From the NCBI GenBank assembly GCA_002633005.1, contig NMRA01000980.1, positions 1-29,758 of the forward strand: a DNA stretch of 29,758 nt, in the 5' to 3' direction. The position numbers and the translations under genes were made by a program. Within the stretch, counting starts at the first letter, position 1; each line of letters opens with the position of its first letter. Of the stretch, positions 21,460-29,758 are shown piece by piece. The notes beneath the pieces were generated by a model. It was not told the origin of the DNA and did not search any database. It saw only the letters and a list, made by a program, of their open reading frames with translations. Source of the DNA: Phoronis australis. Taxonomy: Eukaryota; Phoronida; Phoronidae.

Positions 21460-22928
21460 GGGGTTTTGAAACCTAGGTATACCCCTGGTAGCCTAAACCT
21501 GAAAGTCACTACAGATGGCGTTCAATACTGCCAAATTTTAGGTGCCAGTTGCAACATCTACTTCAACTTCCAATCTGGTTGACATGATAATTTAGACAAA
21601 TATTTTGTTAGTTTGCAGACAGATACAAATTAGGTAAAAACAGATTTTGCTGTTTTCACTAGGTCTTGGAAGTTTGTCCTGAAATGTTGTTGTAATCTTT
21701 CACGACACTGAAAATTAGCCAGACAAAATTTACCTTTGGCCCAAATTGATCAGAAAAACAAACTTTCAAAGAGAGTGGTTCTTTGCCTTATATGGTCAAG
21801 TTCGCAAAGGGTGCCAATTGACCTTACGCCAATTCTTTCAACACTATTATTCCCAGAAATGAATCAGTCAAATGTCTGGACTAAAGAAAAATGTATCGTA
21901 CATTCTGAAAATAAATCCGACCCAGTCTGATGGCCAACGCTTAACAAAATTTGTGTAAAAAAATCCAACATCTAAAGGCCTTCTACATTCAGGAAACTTT
22001 TGGTCAGTTTTGTAGACAGTTGGGTATATATACAGACTTGACAATGAATTAAAAGGGGCTTCTCGCGGTGACGTAGACAAAAGCAAGCCAATACACCTAA
22101 CAGTTTGTTACATTTGGCAATTTATGTCATTAATGGGCACAGTGTAATGATCTTAACATACTGTAAGAACCAATTTTGCATGTGTTACCATTGAAATAAA
22201 AGTTGTCACTTTAAACCTGTATTTGCAGGTCTATAACTAATCTCTTAGTAATGTGCCTTTTTGCATTGGGTGACTGGGATACAAGGCAATGGAGGAGCAA
22301 TTATTTCTCATTGAAGGTTATGTAGGATCTTATGAGATCCTACATTAGTCAAAACCAATATCTTTGCTGATTTCAATCTTACCCATCAGTGCCTCTATTG
22401 TAATTACCAGTAGTCTGGTTCATGTAGTAGGGGTGCCAAGTAGTGAACAGATGTATCCCACTGAATGACTTATTTTTGCAGAATATAATTGTAATCACCC
22501 CTGCACTTGTAATAAATTGAACTAGATTTTGTTCTCAATTGCAAAGCATGATTGCTAACAAGGCAAATTCCTTTGTGAAATGGCAATTTTTCTTTACTTT
22601 ATAAAATCTTCATCAAGGGTGATGTTCTAGTTGAGTTGAAGTGATTCTACTGTTGAGGGGAATGTGTCATCGTTTGACCGGAATTTCAGGTTCTGAGGAG
22701 AACAATTTTGTGTGATCATTAAATTTTTTTGAGAGGAAAGAGGCCAATAATCCTCCCCAATCTCAAGGTAGTGAGGTCCTTACACTTTCTATATCAAGGC
22801 AAAATGAGAGTCCATGGTCATCTTAGATTCCACCATTTGCTACCATAAAAAACAAAAAGATATGTGATTGCCATATGACGCAATGACCCTTGTTCAATCA
22901 AGGCCTACGATATGCCAACTTTTTCTAC
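21460..22928. other. Intronic stretch with one short hairpin
   Basis: Only an 11-bp-arm hairpin at 22320-22345 (ATGTAGGATCT, loop TATG, AGATCCTACAT) stands out. The + ORF at 21736-21930 and minus ORF at 21868-22086 show no family pattern. Confidence 0.5.
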
Positions 22929-23120
22929 CACTGGCAGTGAATAATGTCACAAGGCCTACGGACGGTACTCTAACTCTTTTGACCACTGGCAGTGAATAAT
23001 GTCACAAGGCCTACGGACAGTACTCTAACTCTTTTGACCACTGGCAGTGAATAATGTCACAAGGACTACGGACGACGGTACTCTAACTCTTTTGACCACT
23101 GGCAGTGAATAATGTCACAA
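22929..23120. repeat. 55-bp tandem repeat, 3.5 units
   Basis: Units start at 22929, 22984, 23039 and 23097. Each begins with the 11-base palindrome CACTGGCAGTG and continues GAATAATGTCACAAGG. The third unit has a 3-base GAC insertion (GGACGACGGTAC) that shifts the fourth by 58. Confidence 0.95.
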
Positions 23121-23275
23121 AGCTGCCTTGAATTTGTTATCACTTCCAGCTTTAAGTGCCTTTAAGTGCCCATAAAACCATTGTCTTGATCTAGTCATAT
23201 AGAAATTTTGCATTCGTATCAAAGGTTTACTATTTAAGCATTTGCAACTAACATTTTTTTACCTTTACCAGGAAG

Positions 23276-23365
23276 CCAGGTGTTTATTTAATTTGCTATA
23301 TTCCACAGAGCCAGCCCCAGCCAGGTGTTTATTTAATTTGCTATATTCCACAGACCCAGCCCCAG
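23276..23365. repeat. 45-bp direct duplication
   Basis: Two adjacent 45-bp units starting CCAGGTGTTTATTTAATTTG at 23276 and 23321, with one difference (CAGAGCC versus CAGACCC). The junction lies in a CCAG-rich segment, consistent with slippage. Confidence 0.93.
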
Positions 23366-23906
23366 CCTGAGACCACTGTTATTCAGATAGTGTATTATTA
23401 CTAAGGCAAAGACTATGATGACAAAGAGACCAGACATTTATTTTAATTTCAGAAAACATTAACTATGCCATGGCATCTATTGTGAAAATACTAGTAGCAG
23501 TTTTATGATCTTCAAATATCCTGCTTGCTTTCAATAACACTGAACCGGGAACTTGGCATTCATGATAGACATTACACTACGTTGGTATATACATCCGAAT
23601 ACGTCACTAATGTCATAAACGTTCACCAATTTTGTTACAAAAGTTATTAAATGAGACCACAAAATAATCAAGACACAGATTTGAATTTAAAACTTTAGCT
23701 GACTCCCTGTGACGATATGATAATCATTCACAGCGTCATGAACTAACCTTTCTGCATAATACTTTAATAGTTTGTCCAATGAAATTTTTATACAACTGCA
23801 ACTTTCATGAATGTTTTTGGGAGACAAATTTTTTCTAAACCAAACTTCAGTTTCGCTTAATGAACTTCACTGCATCCACTTATGTGACATTTCTGCAACA
23901 TTTGTA

Positions 23907-24288
23907 AGTGGCACATTCACTTCCGATACACTTTGTAAAGTGGCACATTCATTACTGATACACTTTGTAAGGTGGCACATTCACTTCTGATACACTCTGT
24001 AAAGTGGCACATTCACTACTGATACACTTTGTCAAGTGGCACATTCATTACTGATACACTTTGTAAAGTGGCACATTCACTACTGCTACACTCTGTATTT
24101 AGTGGCACATTCACTTCTGATACACTCTGTAAAGTGGCACATTCACTACTGGTACACTTTGTAAAGTGGCACATTCACTACTGGTACACTTTGTAAAGTG
24201 GCATATTCACTACTGGTACACTTTGTAAAGTGGCACATTCACTTCTGGTACACTTTGTAAAGTGGCACATGCACTACTGATACACTTT
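23907..24288. repeat. 32-bp tandem repeat, about 12 units
   Basis: Units contain AGTGGCACATTCACTACTGA followed by TACACTTTGTAA. Two subtypes alternate irregularly (ACTTCTGAT and ACTACTGGT/ACTACTGAT). One unit near 24098 has a one-base insertion (GTATTTAGTGG). It ends at GCACAGGTGGATCCAGGGG, which resembles the TIR of the MITE at 26356. Confidence 0.95.
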
Positions 24289-24389
24289 AGCACAGGTGGA
24301 TCCAGGGGTGTCAAAGCAAGGTTTTATCCAGGATTTCGACCCCCATCACCGTTCACCAGCAATTGCCCCCCCCAACTTTACAAAGAAAA

Positions 24390-24494
24390 ATGCGTAGACT
24401 AAGGCTTTCACATCTAAGTTTACAAAAACAGCCCCCTGTAATGAGCTTTTTGTGTGGACCAAGACTTTTACATCTTAATTTACGAAAACAGCCA
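24390..24494. repeat. Degenerate 61-bp direct duplicate
   Basis: TGCGTAGACTAAGGCTTTCA (24390 on) and TGTGTGGACCAAGACTTTTA (24451 on) are diverged copies that both continue to TTTAC(A/G)AAAACAGCC. Confidence 0.75.
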
Positions 24495-24499
24495 AGTAG

Positions 24500-25084
24500 C
24501 TTACCAAACAAATATTAGAGATATTGGTTGAATGATGATTGCACTATGTTTTTGTTGATCTAGAGTCAAACTGATGTTATAAAGTTTATCATATCACCTT
24601 AACTTATTTTCATGTACTGTAAAATGAGTCATCAGAGCTGGGCAAGAAAAATGCATATACGTGTGGTTTATATTTTGGCTATAGGTGTCACTGCTGTTAC
24701 ATGTTAAAATCTTAAAGCGCACATTGAAAAGCATGAAACAGGGGCAAACTAAAAAACTGTAAAAGGGCATATCCTCATTGCACAATATAGTATTACAATA
24801 ATGACATTTATTTCACTTTTGGTGTTTTATAAAAAAGATGAAAATCATGAAATTACAGCTCTGAAACACCAGTTTGGAGTTACACTAAGGGATGACCCAT
24901 ATATAAAGTAATGAACAATGCACCAATGGGAGATACTGACACTCAAACATGTGCAAATGCTTGAAAGGTTTTGGATACTCAACCTAGTTTGAACATGGCA
25001 TTATTGTATGTATATTGTATATATGTTGTATATTTCTTCCAGTGTTCTCCACCACCACTTCGCAGCGTTCTGTTTGGCCGAGCG
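24500..25084. other. Intronic stretch, nothing recognised
   Basis: AT-rich. It has a short TGTATAT-rich patch near 25005-25032 and no supported feature. Confidence 0.5.
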
Positions 25085-25163
25085 CGCGTCCTGTTTAAAT
25101 GTCCCGCGTCCTGTTTAAAAATCCAGCGTCCTGTTTAAAATCCCGCGACCAGTTTAAAAATAT
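25085..25163. repeat. 20-bp tandem repeat, four units
   Basis: Units at 25085, 25105, 25125 and 25144 read (C/A)GCGTCCTGTTTAAA plus a variable C-containing tail. The last unit has ACCAG for TCCTG. CpG-rich compared with the surroundings. Confidence 0.85.
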
Positions 25164-25164
25164 A

Positions 25165-26155
25165 GGGACTACTTTGTAAAAAAGGCGTCATCGTCGTTAA
25201 TAAGTTCTTCACTGGTTCAAATTACGTTCGACAGCAACTGGCCATAGCCCATTGAAACTGAATAAAGGCTAAGGAAGTGATCAGTTGTGGACAGCCTAAT
25301 CACTGGTCTCACTCAAAGGGCAGACCTGGCCACTAATCTATTTATGGTGTAACACCCATGTAAATAATCTCAATTATCTTTTCAATTCATCTGGAACAAC
25401 TAGTCAATTTAAAAAAGGCCCAGTGCTACCTATTCGCCTAATCCACTACCTGCTCATTGGAGGTACAGTCCGGCACGAAAGTCGCTGATCATTGCGTTAG
25501 GCCTATTCGCTTTTGTAGTCACCTTTTCGTGTTTGGCGGACAACTGATCATATTTAATTACCCATTGAAATTAACTAAGGCTCGGTGGTTAATTCTGGGA
25601 AGTATATGTTGTCAAAGACACTGTTGCGCAGCAGTTTATGCAACGGCCGTCTTCTAGGAGGCCTGAACTTTGGTTTTAGTAGCACATTTTTCAATATTCC
25701 GTGAGCACCACAACACAGACTTTACTGATAACACTTTCAAAAACATTTGCAAGAAACTGCTTTTGATGGCTCTCATTGGTTGTTGTTTGTGTATTTCTCA
25801 CTTAGATGAATATTATTGGTTACTTCTGGTGCCACCGGCCCATTAAGATTGACAGAGTTCATCTCGTTGCCTTATAAGGAGCTTCGATGGCAGCATGAAC
25901 ATTATATCTGTGGTGCATACTCCCTCTAAAAATCTGCCAAACCGTTCGCAAACTCAACTTCGATAGTGGCCCTGCGTGTCGTTTGAGGTTTCGGGGGAGT
26001 ATTCAGAGATTTGGGACAGCAGGTGACGTCACTGACTAAAGTTCAAAATATATGTGTCTCGCTGAGAAATTGCAGCCAAAATTCTGTGCTCTTATTGAAA
26101 TCAAGCAGTAATATCTCGTGTAATCTCGCTGAGTCTTGTTTACCTAGCTTGGTCC
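25165..26155. other. Intronic stretch, one CRE-like site
   Basis: A perfect TGACGTCA lies at 26024-26031. The region around 25917-26010 has CATACTCCC and GGGGAGTATT about 75 bp apart in inverted orientation, perhaps a decayed element. The 66-codon ORF at 25457-25657 is unrecognised. Confidence 0.4.
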
Positions 26156-26160
26156 TTACG

Positions 26161-27796
26161 CAGGGCTCAACATTAACTTTTTAGGCCCGAAGGGCAAGTA
26201 GTTGAAATTTTTACTTACTCGAACAACAAATTCACTTGCCCCAAGTACAATCCCAAATAGCACCGTGCATGTGCACACCTAGGTAATGTGTTACCGTAGG
26301 GCTGCCTGTGCTGAGCCTCCTCTTGTGTCGTGCTTGCTGAATACATGAGTTGCTAGTGGCGGATTTAGGGGGGCCATGGCTCCCCCTAAAATTCTACCAG
26401 ATACCATTTGGGAGTTCGGGTGCGCGCAAGCAGGGGCTCATCGGGGGTGATATACAACGCATAGGCCCTGAACAAACTGAACAAACCCCATTTACCTTTT
26501 TCTTGTTAGTCAACAGGTCCTCATTCGAGGCCTCTGCGTCCCCACAATTTAGCCCGGGCGCGCGTATCTGCCGAAATTCTGGTTATTCCGTGCCCTGGCC
26601 CCCTTAACTCAAAATCCAAGATCCGCCGTTAGTTGCTACTTTTTCAACGATTCTTCATATAGAACATTTATTTATAAGGTGTGTCAAAACACTAGAGAGA
26701 CAAATTAGAAGAGGTATCTGAACCATTGTCTCACGTTCACAGGCGCCGAAATGAGTTAGGACATGAACTCTAGACACTTCTGTGTATTCATTAGTTTATA
26801 GGCCTACGCCCTCATGCATTAAACTTGGGTTGTTGCTAAACCTGAATTTGAATTTTTGCTATCCGTAAAAATCTTAGTTTTGGTCATCGGTACCTTGTAT
26901 TAAATTTAAATCAAATTTTAACATATAACAATACCACATATACTTTTATTTTCAATAAATAATTACATTTTTGAAAAATAGATAGACTGCGAAAAAGTCA
27001 CCCTTCAGAGCAACAATCCTGAAGACCGTATTCCTCTTCTTTCGGGAGTCGCCACCGGGAGCCGGGAATTCATAAGAATTTCCTTTGGAATTCCCCCTGA
27101 ATAAATACCAGGCCTTTAAAACTGCGGTGTAGTGTAGAAAATATGTGGTCAATCATTCACCTTTTAGCTTTTACGCTTATCTGTATGACTTAATCCGCCG
27201 ACGAACGCGGCACTTCCAGCTGTACATGGGTTAACGCCGGCAAAAATTACACGTCATCCCTTGTTCACTGTCTCGCAGGCCAAGAAACCTAATTTCCCAT
27301 GACGGAACCCATCCCCACACTCTTTTCGTTTCATATTGTTGCTTTGATTCGTCCTGAACTCGTTTTTTAGCAACTAAACCAATGCCGTCCAGGCGTGGAT
27401 GGCTTCCTTGTTTGGATGTTTTGCCAGAGCGCAGACGATCAGTAGTATCACGTCACAACTTATTCAGAAACTGCAGGGCACGTTCAGAGAATCGAAAGGA
27501 GTTTTCCGCGGGCGTCATCTGTGCACGGTGCATCACACTCGTTCTATTTTCCTTTCGGTGCTCATTCGAAGACGGGAGTTTCTTTGACCGCCACAGGGGC
27601 TTTTTCGACGGTTTTTAGGCTTGTGTCGGTGTTCGTTACTTTGGAGCAAATGTCGAGCAGACAATCTTAGGATCTACTTGCATATGCGGCCAACTTTTTA
27701 ACTTGCCCATCGGGCAAGAACTTTTCAAATTCCACTTGCCCGACGCAAAATCTACATGTACACGGGCAATCGGGCACCCGTTAGTGTTGAGCCCTG
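26161..27796. mobile_element. hAT-like DNA transposon, non-autonomous, 1.64 kb
   Basis: The ends CAGGGCTCAACATTAAC (26161-26177) and GTTAGTGTTGAGCCCTG (27780-27796) are 17-bp inverted repeats with one mismatch. TTACG stands directly outside both ends (26156-26160 and 27797-27801), a perfect 5-bp target duplication. Subterminal regions are full of GGGCAAGT/ACTTGCCC motifs in both orientations (for example 26192, 26235, 27702, 27713, 27738), like transposase-binding repeats of hAT elements. CAGGG-type ends fit hAT. The 5-bp duplication is short for classical hAT (8 bp). No transposase is recognised. A CpG-rich 250-bp segment near 27380-27640 holds two overlapping 62-78-codon ORFs of unknown meaning. 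A second element is nested at 26356-26630. Confidence 0.85.
26356..26630. mobile_element. Nested 275-bp MITE with perfect 8-bp target duplication
   Basis: AGTTGCTA is present at 26348-26355 and 26631-26638, directly outside the element. The ends GTGGCGGATTTAGG and CCAAGATCCGCCGTT are inverted copies with a few mismatches. Both ends carry a G- or C-run next to the TIR (GGGGGGCC left, GGCCCCC near 26599). An 8-bp duplication is the hAT hallmark. It lies wholly inside the larger element at 26161-27796 and so inserted later. The + ORF at 26350-26607 is a by-product of this element. Confidence 0.9.
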
Positions 27797-27861
27797 TTAC
27801 GTTAGTGAATTCTATCCTGGCTTCCGTAACCGATTGACATGCGCATTCTACATACTTAGAA

Positions 27862-28133
27862 ATGTCGTCTGTAGCGCGAAAGCGAAGCACAAAGACTAAG
27901 GATTGTTTTAAAAACCAAGAGCTGTTTCAGATACTGACTTTGACTCAGATGCAGATACGACAGATAATCCAGGGCCGGACGCTGGTGATATTGCCGGGCT
28001 CGGCCAACGAATCGCAAATATCCGTGTCACGAACGGTGAACCGAATTTTTGCCGACAACGTCAGACATCAGCAAAACAAATGAATACAATTCGATCTAAC
28101 TTGAGAATAGATGGTTTTCATCTGGAAGAATGA
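27862..28133 (+). pseudogene. Frameshifted coding-like fragment, unknown protein
   Basis: CpG-rich sequence starts with an ATG at 27862 (MSSVARKRSTKTKD) and stays open in that frame to 28083. A second frame is open from 27912 to a TGA at 28131 and has the more protein-like composition: an acidic SDTDFDSDADTTDN stretch, then mixed residues ending in RIDGFHLEE. A one-base shift near 27925-27935 (in a CTGTTTCAG context) would link the two. It could be a broken gene, a transposon-coded N-terminus or a retrocopy. I do not recognise a family. The ATG is 66 bases after the end of the hAT-like element. Confidence 0.35.
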
Positions 28134-28139
28134 GTTTGT

Positions 28140-29000
28140 GACAATCCTGAAAATTATGGGAATTCCATAGTTGCAAGCGTTTGAAAATTCAATTGATATC
28201 TTTTTAGAGTAATTGGTGGTCATCAACAGGCCTAACACTCCCGTCCAATTAGATGGAAAACGCACGTGAATTGTTTTGTTTACCCTACCAATTTGCATTC
28301 ATAAGGGAGGACTCGCATATTGTGCAGTTTTTACAAGAGTTCTGGTAGTGCAGAGGTTCAATATGTTGTCCAGCTTCAGAACATAGAATTCAGTCTATAA
28401 GAATGCTGTGCAAGACATTACACTTACAGACTGAGGGAAAACGTAGACTCTTTGTTATCAAGACATAAAAATGTGACTGACTTTACAAAGACACTTCACT
28501 TGGACTGTCTACTTCATAGGAAAAGTTTACTTTTGTGTCAGTCTTTTTGTACTTAGTTGACATTGATATCACAATTATTGAGTAGCCTAAAACATTTCTC
28601 CTTACTGTATCAAACACGTCTGTAGACTTCCATTTCAAAGTCATTGACTAAGCAAATGGGTTATGACATATGTGATATGTTTGTAAATAAGTCTAACTTT
28701 TAAAAATAAAAAGTTGAATAAACATAGTTATTTGTTTGCACTACTGTGCATTACTATTAAAATGCGTGGGTAAAAATGAGGTGCACAAAAAACTCCACAC
28801 TAACTTATGGAGAACGTTGACCGCCGCGCGGTTCCGGCACGTTGCAGTTCTTACATGTGCGACCTGTTTAGGTTTTCAGATGGGGCGAACACTTGCTTCC
28901 TGAGTTGAAAAAAGCCAGCAGTGTGAGCTCACTGCTCTATTCAGCTAAGTACCTCCTTCATTAACTGGGCTGCCAAGTAATCAAACTTGTAAGGTTCTGA
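28140..29000. other. Intronic stretch, nothing recognised
   Basis: AT-rich, with a single GC- and CpG-rich island of about 40 bases near 28818-28858 (GACCGCCGCGCGGTTCCGG). It includes the palindrome ACCGCCGCGCGGT-like. No coding frame was supported. Confidence 0.45.
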
Positions 29001-29008
29001 TTGACAGT

Positions 29009-29081
29009 GGGCGTCCAAATATACATTGGGCGTCCTTGCCAAGGTGGCCAGATTAGCATTAGGGTGTCCATTTGGACGCCC
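29009..29081. repeat. Inverted repeat GGGCGTCCAAAT
   Basis: Perfect 12-bp arms GGGCGTCCAAAT (29009-29020) and ATTTGGACGCCC (29070-29081). A further GGGCGTCC lies at 29028-29035 and GGGTGTCC near 29062. The minus ORF 28961-29170 runs across it and is not a gene by any sign I see. Confidence 0.7.
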
Positions 29082-29332
29082 AGGACGTATGCTGCATAAA
29101 GGCCTAGGTCAAAGGGCTCTAGAACCTCTTTTCCCATTGATTTTAGTGATATCAAATCTAGAATTTTCAAATTGCTGACTTGGATCCCCTCAATTTAAAA
29201 AAACTTAATCTGGCCCTCTCTTTTACAAAATCATCTACCATGTTAAGCTTCAAAACCGTTTCATCTTGATTTAAAGTCATTCTCTGCCAAACTACACGTG
29301 GCACTGGTAGGATATCGCACTCCCTAATATAC

Positions 29333-29391
29333 AGAACCAGTTTCCTCCATTAAATAACATTATTAACGTTATTAAGTGATAACCTGGTTCT
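29333..29391. repeat. Small inverted repeat, AGAACCAG arms
   Basis: AGAACCAG (29333-29340) and CTGGTTCT (29384-29391) enclose AT-rich sequence with an inner AATAACATTATTAACGTTATT pattern. Likely a relative of the elements at 4595-4638 and 10906-11086. Confidence 0.45.
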
Positions 29392-29505
29392 CTAAATCAG
29401 GGTTAACTATACCCAGTCACAAATAACTACTCTTCTTATTTTTGAGAATGGCAGTTTTCAAAGAAATTTGGAATGTGTTATTACACAGTTGTTTAAAAAC
29501 ATACG

Positions 29506-29758
29506 TTTACATTATAGTGCTCAGTAATTATCCTCCGTTTACATTATAGTGCTCAGTAATTATCCTCCGTTTACATTATAGTGCTCAGTAATTATCCTCC
29601 GTTTACATTATAGTGCTCAGTAATTATCCTCCGTTTACATTATAGTGCTCAGTAATTATCCTCCGTTTACATTATAGAGCTCAGTAATTATCCTCCGTTT
29701 ACATTATAGAGCTCAGTAATTATCCTCCGTTTACATTATAGAGCTCAGTAATTATCCT
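29506..29758. repeat. 32-bp tandem array running off the right edge
   Basis: 7.9 units of TTTACATTATAGTGCTCAGT plus AATTATCCTCCG. Units are identical except that the last three carry GAGCTC in place of GTGCTC. True length is unknown because the window ends inside the array. Confidence 0.97.

Larger units (their letters stand above)
5755..29758 (-). other. DIP2: Putative first intron of DIP2 (partial), at least 24 kb
   Basis: No exon that could join to G|GA at 5754 (a start codon followed by an acidic ELELSEG-like end and a phase-1 donor) is visible on the minus strand up to the right edge. A very long intron after a short first coding exon is plausible for this gene family. Everything listed to the right, except possibly the fragment at 27862-28133, is intronic repeat or unannotated sequence. 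An unrelated nested gene cannot be excluded but is not seen. Confidence 0.6.

Noticed and set aside
24294-24310. GGTGGATCCAGGGG as the end of a second full MITE
   Set aside because: No matching inverted end or target duplication found nearby.
26350-26607. 85-codon + strand ORF
   Set aside because: Lies almost wholly inside the nested MITE and takes in its terminal G/C runs.
27382-27618. Two overlapping CpG-rich + ORFs as a possible transposase start
   Set aside because: No transposase motif, and neither frame is clearly favoured. Kept only as part of the hAT-like element.

Overview
This is a eukaryotic (metazoan, bilaterian) genomic window of about 37% GC. It is almost entirely intron and repeat sequence and carries the 5' part of one recognisable gene on the minus strand. 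There is no operon-like packing, no long ORF apart from a repeat artefact, and no prokaryotic or viral gene. The gene is a Disco-interacting protein 2 (DIP2) homologue. Three exons join with matching splice phases and consensus or near-consensus sites: 5593-5754, 4358-4483 and 256-495. A possible fourth starts at 56 and runs off the left edge. The exons encode the DMAP1-binding region (landmark GDITQKGYDKKR) and the Ser/Asp-rich linker after it. The catalytic-like adenylate-forming domains and the start-codon exon are not seen here. The high heterozygosity implied by two apparent haplotype duplications, and the DNA-transposon and minisatellite load, suit a marine invertebrate (lancelet, hemichordate, echinoderm or lophotrochozoan). 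I cannot decide which.

Layout from left to right: 1-495 holds the downstream DIP2 exons. 496-4357 is an intron containing a 1.05-kb direct duplication joined by a single N at 2076. 4358-5754 holds two exons with a 1.1-kb intron between them. From 5755 to the right edge I see no further DIP2 exon, so this is probably the long first intron (at least 24 kb). It contains a 19-bp minisatellite (8831-9415), several short inverted-repeat elements, a possible DNA element of about 1.4 kb (17277-18691) interrupted by a second N-joined duplication, an almost perfect 83-bp-arm palindrome (19057-19230), a cluster of CTCF-like motifs in a duplicated repeat (20352-20920), 55-, 45-, 32- and 20-bp tandem repeats (22929-25163), a 1.64-kb hAT-like element (26161-27796) with a 275-bp MITE nested in it, a frameshifted coding-like fragment (27862-28133), and a 32-bp tandem array that runs off the right edge.

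I find no convincing new multi-gene system. The most rewarding items are the nested transposons with intact target duplications, the long palindrome, the two assembly-type duplications, and the DIP2 exons, whose true frames are not those of the longest ORFs over them.
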